Source of the DNA: Reyranella sp.
GTDB lineage: Bacteria > Pseudomonadota > Alphaproteobacteria > Reyranellales > Reyranellaceae
Assembly: GCA_030679805.1 (NCBI GenBank)
Contig: JAUXST010000488.1
Span: 1-35,716 of the forward strand
Reading direction: 5' to 3'
DNA: 35,716 nucleotides
The translations under genes were made by a program, and so were the position numbers. Position 1 is the stretch's first letter, and the number at the start of each line of letters is the position of its first letter. This document shows positions 26,577-35,716 of this stretch, one piece after another. The notes under the pieces were generated by a model. The model made no database searches. It saw only the letters and a list, made by a program, of their open reading frames with translations, and was not told the origin of the DNA.

Positions 26577-28436
26577 ATGGCGATCGGACGGCGTGGCGTA
26601 CTGGCGGGCGGCGCGGCCCTCTGCGTCGGTGGAGGGGTGATCGGTGCACCAGCGATCCTGCGGGCGCAAAGCTCTTCGAAGATCAATGTCGGACACGGCA
26701 TGGCCATGCACGGCGCGCCCAAATACGCCACCGATGCATCGACGCCCGACTATGTGAACCCCACCGCACCCAAGGGCGGTGCCGTCAAGTTCGGCACCCA
26801 GGGCACCTTCGATTCGCTGCATCCCTTCATCCTGAAGGGCGTTCCGGCCACCGGTCTCGGCACGCTGTGGGAGACGCTGTGCTGGCACGCACGCGACGAG
26901 GCCTTCACCGTCTACGGCATGATCGCCGAGACCATCGAATGGCCCGACGACCGTTCGTGGGTCGCCTTCAATCTCCGCCCACAGGCCAAGTGGCACGACG
27001 GCGCGCCGATCACGCCTGAGGACGTGATCTTCAGCCTGGAAACCCTGAAGGCCAAGGGCCCGCCGATGTACGCCTCCTACTATGCCGACGTACAGAAGGT
27101 CGAGAAGACCGGCCCCGCCAAGGTCCTGTTCACCTTCCGCGGGGGCGTCAATCGCGAACTGCCCCTGATCATCAGCTCGCTGCCCATCCTGCCGTCGAAA
27201 TGGTGGGCCGGCCGCGACTTCGAGAAGGTATCGCTGGAGCCGGCACTGGGCAGCGGTGCCTACAAGATCGACAGCTTCGACGTCGGCCGCTCGATCACCT
27301 ATCGCCGCGTGCCCGACTGGTGGGCCAAGGATCTCTGGATGAATCGCGGACGCAACAACTTCGAGACCATGCGCTACGAATACTACCGCGATGCCGAGGT
27401 CGTATTCGAAGCCTTCAAGGCCGGCGACACCGACATCCGCCGCGAGAATTCAGGGCGCAACTGGATGACGCGCTACGACATTGCCGCGGTCAAGGACGGC
27501 CGCATCCGCCGGGACGAAATCGAACACGAACTGCCGCAGCCCATGCAGGGTTTCATCTTCAACCTGCGGCGCGACATGTTCAAGGATCGCCGCGTGCGCG
27601 AAGCGATCGGCCAGATGTACGACTTCGAATGGCAGAACAAAAACCTCTCCTACGGCTTCTACAAGCGTTCACGCTCCTACTTCGGCAATTCCGAGCTCGA
27701 GGCGAAGGGACTGCCCTCGCCCGAGGAATTGGCGATCCTCGAGCCGCTGCGCGGCAAGATCCCGGCCGAAGTCTTCACCGCCGAGTACAATCCTCCCGTC
27801 ACCGACGGCTCGGGCAACACGCGCGAGCAGGCACGCAAGGCCATCGGGCTCCTGAAGGAGGCAGGCTGGGAGATCAAGGATGGCAAGATGACCGACAAGG
27901 CGGGCAAGAAGTTCGCCTTCGAACTGCTGCTGAACGAGGCCGGCTTCGAGCGCATGGCGCTGCCGTTCAAGCAGAACCTCGAGCGCATCGGCGTCGACAT
28001 GAGCGTGCGTACCGTCGACACCTCGCAGTACCGGCGGCGCACCGACGGCTACGACTTCGAGATGATCATCGACCTGTGGGGCCAATCGTTGTCGCCGGGC
28101 AACGAGCAGCGCGAGTTCTGGGGCTCGAAATCCGCCGGCCAGCCGGGCGGCCGGAACACCATGGGCATCAAGGACACCGCCATCGACCAGCTCATCGAGC
28201 TGGTGGTCGCGGCACCCGACCGCGAAAGCCTGGTCATGCGCACCAGGGCACTCGATCGTGTCCTGCAATGGCACCAGTTCCTGATCCCGCAGTTTCGCTC
28301 CGGCAAGGAGCTGGTGGCTTACTGGAATCGCTTCACGCGGCCCGAGAAGATCGCCAAGTATTCGCCGCTGGCCTACGACACCTGGTGGGTCGACGAAGCC
28401 AAAGACCGCGCCCTGCAGCGCGGGGAGCAGAAGTGA
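26577..28436 (+). CDS. yejA: YejA-like ABC transporter substrate-binding protein
   Basis: 619 residues. Tat leader IGRRGVLAGGAALCVGGGVIGAPAILRA, then HGMAMHGAPKYATDASTPDYVNPTAPKGG, typical of the SBP family 5 YejA branch, PQAKWHDGAPITPEDVIFSLETLKAKG, and EIEHELPQPMQGFIFNLRRDMFKDRRVREAIG. It captures oligopeptides, and in enterobacteria YejABEF also takes up microcin C. ATG 26577 follows GGGAGAG; a TTG at 26562 is possible. It leads a four-gene importer operon, with 25 bases to yejB. Confidence 0.92.
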   Translation: MAIGRRGVLAGGAALCVGGGVIGAPAILRAQSSSKINVGHGMAMHGAPKYATDASTPDYVNPTAPKGGAVKFGTQGTFDSLHPFILKGVPATGLGTLWETLCWHARDEAFTVYGMIAETIEWPDDRSWVAFNLRPQAKWHDGAPITPEDVIFSLETLKAKGPPMYASYYADVQKVEKTGPAKVLFTFRGGVNRELPLIISSLPILPSKWWAGRDFEKVSLEPALGSGAYKIDSFDVGRSITYRRVPDWWAKDLWMNRGRNNFETMRYEYYRDAEVVFEAFKAGDTDIRRENSGRNWMTRYDIAAVKDGRIRRDEIEHELPQPMQGFIFNLRRDMFKDRRVREAIGQMYDFEWQNKNLSYGFYKRSRSYFGNSELEAKGLPSPEELAILEPLRGKIPAEVFTAEYNPPVTDGSGNTREQARKAIGLLKEAGWEIKDGKMTDKAGKKFAFELLLNEAGFERMALPFKQNLERIGVDMSVRTVDTSQYRRRTDGYDFEMIIDLWGQSLSPGNEQREFWGSKSAGQPGGRNTMGIKDTAIDQLIELVVAAPDRESLVMRTRALDRVLQWHQFLIPQFRSGKELVAYWNRFTRPEKIAKYSPLAYDTWWVDEAKDRALQRGEQK

Positions 28437-28461
28437 CTTTGCAATGACGTTCGCCGTCTAG

Positions 28462-29571
28462 ATGCTCGCCTACATCCTGCGCCGACTGTTCCTGGTCGTG
28501 CCGACGCTGTTCGGCATCATGGTGTTGAACTTCTTCATCGTGCAGGCCGCCCCCGGCGGGCCGGTCGAACAGATGATCGCCCGCATTGAAGGCACCGCCG
28601 TCGGCGCCACCGAACGCTTTTCCGGCAGCTCCTCGGGTGGCGAACTCATGCAGCGAGGCTCGGCCAACGACGCAGCGGGCGGCAGCGGCGCCTACCGCGG
28701 CGCACGCGGCCTGCCAAAGGAACTGATCCAGCGCATCGAGCGCATGTACGGTTTCGACAAGCCGATCGGCGAGCGCTTCCTCCTGATGATGAAGAACTTC
28801 CTCGTCCTCGATTTCGGCGACAGCTTCTTCCGCAACCAGCGGGTCGTCGATCTGGTGATCGACAAGCTGCCGGTCTCGCTGTCGATCGGCCTGTGGACGA
28901 CGCTTCTGGTCTATTTCGTGTCCATTCCGATCGGCATCCGCAAGGCCGTCCGCGACGGCTCGCGCTTCGACATCTCGACGTCGGCCGTGCTGGTCGTGCT
29001 GAACGCCATTCCCGGCTTCCTGTTCGCGGTCCTGCTGATCGTGGTGTTCGCCGGCTCGAGCTACTTCAAGTGGTTTCCGCTGCGCGGCCTGGTGTCGGAC
29101 GACTGGAGCAGCTTCGGCGCCGTGCACAAGGTCCTCGACTATTTCTGGCACATGGCGCTGCCGATCGTCGCCATGACGATCGGCGGTTTCGCCAGCCTCA
29201 CCTTCCTGACCAAGAACTCCTTCGTCGAGGAAATCGGCAAGCAGTACGTCATGACGGCGCGGGCCAAGGGCCTCAGCGAACCGCGCGTGCTCTACGGCCA
29301 TGTCTTCCGCAATGCCATGATGATCGTCATCGCCGGCATCCCAAGCGCCTTCATCCACGTGCTGTTCGCAGGCTCGCTGATCATCGAGGTGATCTTCTCG
29401 CTCGACGGCCTCGGCCTCCTCGCCTTCGAGTCGGCGCTCAATCGCGACTATCCGGTGATGTTCGGCACGCTCTACGTCTTCGGCCTGATCGGCCTGATCA
29501 TGGGGATCGTGGGCGATCTCACGTACACGGTCATCGACCCCCGCATCGACTTCGAGGCGCGCGGCCGATGA
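28462..29571 (+). CDS. yejB: ABC transporter permease, YejB-like
   Basis: 369 residues. TM1 is RRLFLVVPTLFGIMVLNFFIVQ followed by the APGGPVEQ motif of peptide permeases. A Gly/Ser-rich periplasmic stretch of about 40 residues follows, which is characteristic of YejB. The EAA coupling loop is YVMTARAKGLSEPRVLYGHVFRNA. Six membrane spans are visible. It pairs with YejE as the channel. The start ATG 28462 follows the YejA stop by 25 bases; its ribosome site is weak. The end overlaps the next gene by 4 bases. Confidence 0.93.
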   Translation: MLAYILRRLFLVVPTLFGIMVLNFFIVQAAPGGPVEQMIARIEGTAVGATERFSGSSSGGELMQRGSANDAAGGSGAYRGARGLPKELIQRIERMYGFDKPIGERFLLMMKNFLVLDFGDSFFRNQRVVDLVIDKLPVSLSIGLWTTLLVYFVSIPIGIRKAVRDGSRFDISTSAVLVVLNAIPGFLFAVLLIVVFAGSSYFKWFPLRGLVSDDWSSFGAVHKVLDYFWHMALPIVAMTIGGFASLTFLTKNSFVEEIGKQYVMTARAKGLSEPRVLYGHVFRNAMMIVIAGIPSAFIHVLFAGSLIIEVIFSLDGLGLLAFESALNRDYPVMFGTLYVFGLIGLIMGIVGDLTYTVIDPRIDFEARGR

Positions 29572-30587
29572 GCCCCATCAACCGCCGGCGATTCGCCCAG
29601 TTCCGGGCCAGCCGGCGCGGCATGATCTCGCTGATCGTGTTCGGCACGATGTTCTTCACGTCCCTGTTCGCCGAGTTCCTGGCCAACAACAGACCGATCC
29701 TCATCTACTACGATGGCGGCCTCTATTCACCGGTGTTCCGCGACTATCCGGAAACGACGTTCGGCGGCGACCTGCCGACCAACGCCGTTTACACCGACGC
29801 GGAGGTCGTCCACGCAATCGACGCCAAGGGATGGATGCTGTGGCCGCCGATCCCCTACCGCTACGACACCATCATCAAGGGCGAGGGGCGGAGCGCGCTG
29901 TTGCCGCCGTCGCTGCGCCACCTGCTGGGGACCGACGACCAGGCGCGCGACGTGATGGCCCGCCTGATCTACGGGTTTCGCATCTCCGTTCTGTTCGGCC
30001 TCGTCCTCACGCTGCTGAGTTCGGTCGTCGGGATCGCCGCCGGGGCGGTGCAGGGCTATTTCGGCGGCGTGGTGGACATCGTCTTCCAGCGCTTTCTCGA
30101 AGTCTGGTCGAGCATGCCGACGCTCTATCTTCTGATCATCCTCGCCAGCTTCATCCAGCCCGGCTTCTGGATCCTGCTCGGCATCATGTTGCTGTTCAGC
30201 TGGATGGCGCTGGTCGGCTACGTCCGGGCGGAATTCCTGCGCGGCCGCAATCTCGACTATGTGCGGGCCGCCCGGGCGCTGGGCATGACCGACGTGCGCA
30301 TCATGCTCCAGCACATCCTGCCCAATGCCATGACGACCAGCCTCACCTTCCTGCCCTTCATCCTGGCCGGATCCGTCACCACCCTGACGGCCCTCGACTT
30401 CCTGGGTTTCGGCCTGCCGCCCGGCTCGCCATCGCTCGGAGAACTCGTGCTGCAAGGCAAGAACAACCTCATTGCCCCCTGGCTCGCCTTCACCGCCTTC
30501 TTCATCATCTCCCTCATGCTGTCGTTGCTGGTGTTCATCGGCGAAGCGGTGCGTGATGCCCTCAATCCGCGCAAGGTGCTGGCATGA
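29568..30587 (+). CDS. yejE: ABC transporter permease, YejE-like
   Basis: 339 residues. MSPINRRRFAQFRASRRGMISL precedes TM1; a large periplasmic domain (about 40-125) with YDGGLYSPVFRDYPETTFGG is typical of YejE. The loop to the ATPase is YVRAARALGMTDVRIMLQHILPNA. ATG 29568 overlaps the yejB stop (ATGA), and its own stop overlaps the ATPase start in the same way. Confidence 0.93.
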   Translation: MSPINRRRFAQFRASRRGMISLIVFGTMFFTSLFAEFLANNRPILIYYDGGLYSPVFRDYPETTFGGDLPTNAVYTDAEVVHAIDAKGWMLWPPIPYRYDTIIKGEGRSALLPPSLRHLLGTDDQARDVMARLIYGFRISVLFGLVLTLLSSVVGIAAGAVQGYFGGVVDIVFQRFLEVWSSMPTLYLLIILASFIQPGFWILLGIMLLFSWMALVGYVRAEFLRGRNLDYVRAARALGMTDVRIMLQHILPNAMTTSLTFLPFILAGSVTTLTALDFLGFGLPPGSPSLGELVLQGKNNLIAPWLAFTAFFIISLMLSLLVFIGEAVRDALNPRKVLA

Positions 30588-32215
30588 GCGACAGGCTTCT
30601 CGAGATCAGCGATCTGTCGGTGACCTTCGGCGCCGGCGACAATGCCGTGCGGGCCGTTCGTGGCGTCAGCTTCGAGATCCGCCGCGGCGAGACCGTGGCG
30701 CTGGTGGGCGAATCGGGATCGGGCAAATCGGTGACGGCGCTGTCGGTCCTGCAGCTGCTGCCCTATCCGACGGCCAGGCATCCCACCGGCAGCATCCGCT
30801 TCCAGGACCGCGAACTGGTGGGCGCGCCGCCCTCCGAGCTGCTGGCCGTGCGCGGCAACCGCGTGTCGATGATCTTCCAGGAGCCGATGACGTCGCTCAA
30901 CCCGCTGCACACGATCGAGCGGCAGGTGAACGAGGTCCTGATCCTGCACAAGGGGCTCTCACGGGATGCCGCGCGAAAGCGCACGCTCCAGCTCCTGGAG
31001 CAGGTCGGCATTCCCGAGGCCGCCAAGCGCCTCGATGCCTATCCGCACCAGCTTTCGGGCGGCCAACGCCAGCGCGTGATGATCGCCATGGCGCTCGCCA
31101 ATGAGCCCGACCTGCTGATCGCCGACGAACCCACCACCGCGCTCGACGTCACCATCCAGGCGCAGATCCTGAAGCTGTTGAAGACCCTGCAGGCGCGCTA
31201 CGGCATGGCGCTGCTGTTCATCACCCACGACCTCGGCATCGTCCGCAAGATGGCCGACCGCGTCTGCGTCATGACCAAGGGGCTGATCGTCGAGCAGGGG
31301 CCGGTCGCCCGGGTCTTCGACGATCCGCAGCACAGTTATACGCAGCACCTGCTCTCGGCAGAGCCGAAGGGCCGGCCCGCCGCCGTCGATCCCGCGGCGG
31401 CGGAGATCCTGCGCCTTGACGATATAAAAGTGCACTTCCCGATCCGGCGCGGCCTGCTGCGCCGCATCGTCGGCCACGTGAAGGCGGTCGACGGCGTCAG
31501 CCTGGCGCTGCGGCAGGGCCACACCATCGGACTGGTGGGTGAATCGGGGTCCGGCAAGACGACCCTGGGCCTTGCCCTGCTGCGCCTCGAGAAGAGCCAG
31601 GGCGGCATCCGGTTCGACGGTCACGACCTGCAGACGCTCGGCGCGCGCGAGCTGCGGGCGTTGCGGCGGCAGATGCAGATCGTCTTCCAGGATCCCTTCA
31701 GCTCGCTCAGCCCGCGCATGTCGGTGGGCGAGATCGTGGGCGAAGGGCTAGAAGTCCATCGCATCGGCAGCAAGGCGGAGCGCGACCGGGCGATCGACCA
31801 GGCACTGGACGAAGTGGGCCTCGACGTGTCCAGCCGCGAACGCTACCCGCACGAATTCTCGGGCGGACAGCGCCAGCGCATTGCTATCGCCCGCGCGCTG
31901 GTGTTGAAGCCGCGCTTCATCGTGCTCGACGAGCCGACGTCGGCGCTCGACATGAGCGTACAGGCCCAGATCGTCGACCTGCTGCGCGACCTGCAGGCCC
32001 GGCACAAGCTGGCATATTTGTTCATAAGCCATGACTTAAGAGTCGTTCGCGCCCTGGCTGACGAAGTCATCGTGTTGTGCAACGGCAAGGTCGTCGAGCG
32101 CGGACCGGCCGGACAGGTCTTCGAGGCGCCGCAGACGCCATACACCCAGGCATTGATCGCTGCCGCGTTCAATCTCGAAGCCATCGGCGCCGAAGGCCAG
32201 GGGATTGCCAGCTGA
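30584..32215 (+). CDS. yejF: Dual-domain ABC ATPase, YejF-like
   Basis: 543 residues with two complete nucleotide-binding domains. Walker A is GESGSGKSV at 42-50 and GESGSGKTT in the second half; signatures are LSGGQRQRV and FSGGQRQRI; Walker B is LLIADEPT and IVLDEPT. Both sites look active. Each half ends in the oligopeptide-type HxYTQ region ([24 protein letters not shown]). It drives the YejBE importer. ATG 30584 overlaps yejE by 4 bases. The 101 bases after it hold nothing clear except the ribosome site of the next gene. Confidence 0.95.
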   Translation: MSDRLLEISDLSVTFGAGDNAVRAVRGVSFEIRRGETVALVGESGSGKSVTALSVLQLLPYPTARHPTGSIRFQDRELVGAPPSELLAVRGNRVSMIFQEPMTSLNPLHTIERQVNEVLILHKGLSRDAARKRTLQLLEQVGIPEAAKRLDAYPHQLSGGQRQRVMIAMALANEPDLLIADEPTTALDVTIQAQILKLLKTLQARYGMALLFITHDLGIVRKMADRVCVMTKGLIVEQGPVARVFDDPQHSYTQHLLSAEPKGRPAAVDPAAAEILRLDDIKVHFPIRRGLLRRIVGHVKAVDGVSLALRQGHTIGLVGESGSGKTTLGLALLRLEKSQGGIRFDGHDLQTLGARELRALRRQMQIVFQDPFSSLSPRMSVGEIVGEGLEVHRIGSKAERDRAIDQALDEVGLDVSSRERYPHEFSGGQRQRIAIARALVLKPRFIVLDEPTSALDMSVQAQIVDLLRDLQARHKLAYLFISHDLRVVRALADEVIVLCNGKVVERGPAGQVFEAPQTPYTQALIAAAFNLEAIGAEGQGIAS

Positions 32216-32316
32216 ATCTCTGCCCAGCCGAACCTCTGCTACGCGGCGCCGTTGTGGACTTGCCCGCAGAATCCGGCGACGTTGCGAACAACAAGATGAA
32301 AGGGAGGAGTCCTGGA

Positions 32317-33282
32317 ATGAGCGGATTCCGTCGCCGCCTGCTGGCCGTTGCCATCGCCTTTGCAGCCACGACACCTGCCCTCGCGCAGCCTGTCCCCATG
32401 ACCCTCGGCACGGCATCGGTCGGCGGGACCTATTTCGTTTATGGCGGCGCCGTCGCCGACCTCCTGTCCGACAGGGCCGGCATCAAGGTCACGCCCCGGC
32501 AGACCCAGGGCCCGAACCAGAACGTGATCCTGGTCGACGAAAAGAAGATCGAACTCGGCATGACCACGATGGGCGTGGCGTCTCAGGCGGTGCTGGGCTC
32601 CGCCACGTGGACCAAGGGAAAGAAGTACGAGAACATCCGGGCCCTGTTTCCGATGTACGACACGCCGATGCAGTGCGTCGTGCTCAGGAAGTCCGGTATC
32701 ACGAACTTCCGCCAGCTCGACGGCAAGACAGTCGGCGCCGGGCCGAAGGCCGGCACGGCTGGGACCTACTATCCCCTCATCTTCGATGCGCTCGGCATGA
32801 AGACGATGGTCCGCTACGGCCAGGGCGACGAGATGGGCAACCAGCTCGGCGACGGCATTCTCGACGCCTTCTGCTTCGGTGCCGGCACGCCGGTGCCGAT
32901 CTTCAGCCAACTCGACCGCGAGAAGGACGTCGTCTTCTTCACCGAGACCGATGACGACATCGCCGCGATCCGCGGCAAGTTCCCCGAGTTCTCCGCATCG
33001 CTGATCCCGAAGGGAACCTATCGGCAGCAGACCGCCGACCAGAAGACCATCGGCATGTACAATTTCGCCATCGCCCACAAGGACATGAGCGACGATCTTG
33101 CCTACGCGATCACCAAGACCGTGCTCGAAAACAGTGCACGTCTGGCCAAGGGCCACCCGGCCGGCAAGGAAACGATCGCCGCCAACGCCAGCCGGAATTC
33201 ATTCCTGCCTTTTCATCCCGGCGCGGTACGCTATTACAAGGAGAAGGGCGTCAAACTCGACCCGGCGACCCTGCCCAAGTAG
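32317..33282 (+). CDS. TAXI family TRAP-type solute-binding protein
   Basis: 321 residues with a Sec signal (FRRRLLAVAIAFAATTPALA, cleavage before QPVPM). LGTASVGGTYFVYGGAVADLL is the family start, NVILVDEKKIELGMTTMGVA and VGAGPKAGTAGTYYPLIF follow. TAXI proteins bind glutamate-like or other acids for a fused TRAP permease; no TRAP permease gene is adjacent, so the partner must be elsewhere. ATG 32317 follows AGGGAGGAG. It lies between yejF and the hydroxyacid dehydrogenase gene, 37 bases before the latter, so it could supply its substrate (inference). Confidence 0.9.
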   Translation: MSGFRRRLLAVAIAFAATTPALAQPVPMTLGTASVGGTYFVYGGAVADLLSDRAGIKVTPRQTQGPNQNVILVDEKKIELGMTTMGVASQAVLGSATWTKGKKYENIRALFPMYDTPMQCVVLRKSGITNFRQLDGKTVGAGPKAGTAGTYYPLIFDALGMKTMVRYGQGDEMGNQLGDGILDAFCFGAGTPVPIFSQLDREKDVVFFTETDDDIAAIRGKFPEFSASLIPKGTYRQQTADQKTIGMYNFAIAHKDMSDDLAYAITKTVLENSARLAKGHPAGKETIAANASRNSFLPFHPGAVRYYKEKGVKLDPATLPK

Positions 33283-33319
33283 CGTCATCAAGTAGCTAGC
33301 GTATCGCAGAAGGAGTTCC

Positions 33320-34255
33320 ATGGCCGGCGCCATCGCCTACATCAGCCGCGACACCGACGGCCAGCTCTGGAAAAAAGCCTTCGAAGCGGCCCTCGGCCCG
33401 GTCGATTTCCGCACCCTCGACAATCTCGGCGACAAGGCCGACGTCGACATCGTGCTGGCGTGGAAACCACCCAGCGGCCTGATCGCCTCCTTCCCCAACG
33501 TCAAGATGATCGTGTCACTCGGCATGGGCGTCGACCATCTGCTGGCCGACGACAGGCTGCCCGAGGGCGTGCCGATCACCCGCATCATGGACGACGGGCT
33601 GGTGGGCCAGATGAGCGAGTACGCGCTCTACTGGGCGCTCCGGCATCACCGAGACATCGACAAGTACGCCGCCAGTCAGCACGCCCGGCAGTGGAAGCCC
33701 GAGGAGTTCGTCGACACCATCCACCGTCGCGTCGGCGTCCTGGGTCTGGGCACGATCGGGCAGGACACGGCCGGCAAGTTCGCCGCCCTCGGGTTTCCGA
33801 CGGCGGGCTGGAGCCGGACGCAGAAGACCCTGCCCGGTATCGAAACATTCCATGGCCCGGACGGCCTCGCGCAGGTGCTGGCGCAGAGCGACATCCTGAT
33901 CAACGTGCTGCCGCTCACCCGCGATACGCGAGGTATCCTGAACGCCAAGATGTTCGCGGCGCTGCCTCGGGGGGCCTACTTCATCAACATGGCGCGCGGC
34001 GGGCACGTGAACGACGAGGCGCTGCTGGCGGCGCTGGAGTCAGGACACTTGAGCGGCGCGGCGCTGGACGTATTCAACACCGAGCCGCTGCCCGCCGATC
34101 ACGCCTATTGGAGCCACCCGAAGGTCCATGTGACGCCGCACATCGCCGGCGCCACGAATCCAAGGACGGCCTCGCCCGGCGTGATCGAGAACATCAGGAA
34201 CGTCCGCGCCGGCCGGGCGCTGATCAACCGGATCGATCCTAAGTCGGGTTACTGA
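33320..34255 (+). CDS. D-2-hydroxyacid dehydrogenase, glyoxylate/hydroxypyruvate reductase A-like
   Basis: 311 residues. The Rossmann motif GLGTIG is at 142-147; the catalytic trio is Arg226 (NMARGG), Glu255 (NTEPLP) and His274 (TPHIAG). It lacks the larger tail of serine-type phosphoglycerate dehydrogenases. It would reduce glyoxylate or hydroxypyruvate, or oxidise a D-2-hydroxy acid, with NAD(P)H. AAGGAG precedes ATG 33320. The 3' end overlaps the convergent aminopeptidase gene by 17 bases, an arrangement that leaves no room for a terminator between them. Confidence 0.92.
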   Translation: MAGAIAYISRDTDGQLWKKAFEAALGPVDFRTLDNLGDKADVDIVLAWKPPSGLIASFPNVKMIVSLGMGVDHLLADDRLPEGVPITRIMDDGLVGQMSEYALYWALRHHRDIDKYAASQHARQWKPEEFVDTIHRRVGVLGLGTIGQDTAGKFAALGFPTAGWSRTQKTLPGIETFHGPDGLAQVLAQSDILINVLPLTRDTRGILNAKMFAALPRGAYFINMARGGHVNDEALLAALESGHLSGAALDVFNTEPLPADHAYWSHPKVHVTPHIAGATNPRTASPGVIENIRNVRAGRALINRIDPKSGY

Positions 34256-35630
34256 TCCGCTTCTCGATGGCCGCGAAGATGGCACGCGCTGCCTGCGCCT
34301 CGCCGCCTTCCGGACGGCCGGGCCGGCTCGCATTGTTCCAGGCCATCATGTCGAAATGCGCCCACGGCACGTCGTCGGGCACGAACTCTTTCAGATAGAG
34401 CGCCGCCGTGATGGCGCCGCCGAAAGCGACGCCCGGCGCGTTGTTGATGTCGGCCACCTTGCTGTTCAGAAGATGCCGGTAGCCCGCGAACAGCGGCAGC
34501 CGCCACATCGGGTCGGTGACGTCCCTGCCCGCCGCCAGCAGATCCTCGGCCAGCGCATCGTCATTGCAGAACAGCGCCGGCAGATCGGTGCCCAACGCCA
34601 CGCGCGCCGCTCCCGTCAGCGTCGCGCAATCGACCATCATGGTGGGCTTCTCCGAGGCGCCCTCGTGCAGGGCATCGCACAGGATCAGCCGCCCCTCGGC
34701 ATCGGTGTTGCCGATCTCGACGGAAATGCCCTTGCGCGTCGGCACGACGTCGAGCGGCCGGAAGGCATTTCCCGAAACGCTGTTCTCGACCGCCGGAACC
34801 AGCATGCGCAATCGCACCGGCAGCTTGGCTGCCATCACCATCGCCGCCACCGCCAGCACCGTGGCGGCGCCGCCCATATCCTTCTTCATGTTCAGCATGC
34901 CACCCGCCGGCTTCAGGTCGAGCCCGCCGGTGTCGAAGCACACGCCCTTGCCCACCAGCGTTACCTTCGGATCGCTCTCGCGGCCCCACACCAGATCGAT
35001 CAGGCGCGGCGCGCGCGTGCTGGCGCGGCCCACGGCATGAACCATCGGATAGTTCTGCTTCAGAAGATCGTCGCCCACGATCACCTTCACCTTAGCCTTG
35101 TGCGCCTTGGCCAAATCCTGCGCCGCCGCCGCGAGTTCGGCCGGCCCCATGTCCGACGACGGCGTGGTGATGAGATCGCGCGCCATCGCGATCGCCTCGA
35201 TCATCGCCGTCGCGCGTCCCTTGTCGGCCGCCTCCGGCCACACGAAGCGCGGCCCCTGCTTGGCCTTCTTCGCCTTGTAGCGCTCGAACTTCCAGGTCCC
35301 GAGCCCGATCGCCACCATCGCATCGGTCATCGACACCGGCGCTGGGTCCGACACCAATCGCCAGGTGCCGGCCGGCAGTTTCGATGTGAGCACGCCGAAA
35401 TCCCACAGCGTCGGCGCCGGCGGTATCACCAGCACCGCGCCCGCCACCTTGCCGTCGCGCCCCGGCAGCACGACGAGATCGCCGGAATGTCCCGAAACGC
35501 CGGTCGACTCGATCCAGCCGCGCCGCGCCGCGCTCTGCTCGCGCAGCCACGTCCGCCACTTCGGCTGGCCGACAAACTGCACGGGGAGAGAAGAAGAAGA
35601 GCGGTCGACGAAGGGCAGCGACATGGCCAT
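34239..35630 (-). CDS. M17 leucyl aminopeptidase family protein
   Basis: 463 residues. The catalytic half has VGKGVCFDTGGLDLKPA with the metal-binding Lys228 and Asp233, KKDMGGAA, and NTDAEGRL at 308-315 with the acidic ligands and catalytic Arg. The N-terminal domain is short and lacks the usual DNA-binding-type length, so it is the short (YspII-like) branch. It removes N-terminal residues from peptides in the cytoplasm using two divalent metals. Three starts are possible: GTG 35636, ATG 35630 and ATG 35624; no strong ribosome site decides among them. Divergent from the next gene, 67 bases away. A link to the Yej importer, which brings in peptides, is possible but they are not cotranscribed. 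Confidence 0.9.
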   Translation of the reverse strand: MAMSLPFVDRSSSSLPVQFVGQPKWRTWLREQSAARRGWIESTGVSGHSGDLVVLPGRDGKVAGAVLVIPPAPTLWDFGVLTSKLPAGTWRLVSDPAPVSMTDAMVAIGLGTWKFERYKAKKAKQGPRFVWPEAADKGRATAMIEAIAMARDLITTPSSDMGPAELAAAAQDLAKAHKAKVKVIVGDDLLKQNYPMVHAVGRASTRAPRLIDLVWGRESDPKVTLVGKGVCFDTGGLDLKPAGGMLNMKKDMGGAATVLAVAAMVMAAKLPVRLRMLVPAVENSVSGNAFRPLDVVPTRKGISVEIGNTDAEGRLILCDALHEGASEKPTMMVDCATLTGAARVALGTDLPALFCNDDALAEDLLAAGRDVTDPMWRLPLFAGYRHLLNSKVADINNAPGVAFGGAITAALYLKEFVPDDVPWAHFDMMAWNNASRPGRPEGGEAQAARAIFAAIEKRISNPT

Positions 35631-35697
35631 GCTCACAATTCTGTAGGTTAATGGTCAAGATTGCCGGCCAAACTGTACGGCTGGCAAGGAGGGCGTC

Positions 35698-35716
35698 ATG
35701 GCTGATTTCACGCTGG
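35698..35716 (+). CDS. Start of a further gene, cut by the window end
   Basis: ATG at 35698 preceded by AAGGAGGG, an excellent ribosome site, encodes Met-Ala-Asp-Phe-Thr-Leu before the window ends. Too little is visible to name it. Confidence 0.55.

Overview
The window reads as chromosomal DNA from a GC-rich alphaproteobacterium. The support is uniform strong G/C third-position bias, many short-overlap operons, Bug- and TAXI-type receptors, a MdtABC-like efflux operon, and gene families common in soil Rhodospirillales/Hyphomicrobiales. A Reyranella-like organism is my guess from recollection, not something I could test. I see no rRNA, tRNA, CRISPR array, prophage or full insertion sequence.

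Layout. 1-1334 (+): the end of a flavin-dependent monooxygenase and a polysaccharide-deacetylase/allantoinase-like protein. 6392-1356 (-): a five-gene operon of an aldonate (IlvD/Edd) dehydratase, an EPSP synthase homologue, an RraA-type aldolase, a cysteine-free carboxymuconolactone-decarboxylase-fold protein and a secreted retropepsin-like protease. 6443-7773: small hypotheticals and a divergent aldo/keto reductase. 7818-8022: a 205-bp MITE-like element with 38-bp inverted ends and a perfect 10-bp target duplication. 18330-8080 (-): a complete tripartite RND efflux operon (adaptor, two RND pumps, outer-membrane factor) with dinB behind it. 18548-19897 (+): an OprD-like porin. 21944-19914 (-): promoter, TPP riboswitch and thiC, which is broken by one in-frame TAA.

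25409-22354 (-) is the most interesting part: an operon of a DyP-type peroxidase, a putative selenoprotein of the glycine-reductase selenoprotein-B-like family, and a CaiB/BaiF CoA-transferase, followed by a terminator. The middle gene is open in one frame from 24487 to 23561 except for a TGA at codon 177. That TGA is followed by Pro-Val-Cys (a U-x-x-C motif) and by a perfect 7-bp hairpin with a 5-nt loop at the spacing of a bacterial SECIS element.

25514-34255 (+) is a transport block: an orphan Bug-type receptor, a full YejABEF-like peptide/microcin-type ABC importer with 4-bp gene overlaps, a TAXI receptor and a 2-hydroxyacid dehydrogenase. A convergent M17 aminopeptidase (35630-34239) and the first codons of another gene (35698 on) finish the window. 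Overall it is a mix of catabolism, uptake, efflux and redox genes. The two in-frame stops (thiC TAA and the UGA of the putative selenoprotein) deserve checking first, because they decide whether this strain makes thiamine itself and whether it uses selenocysteine.
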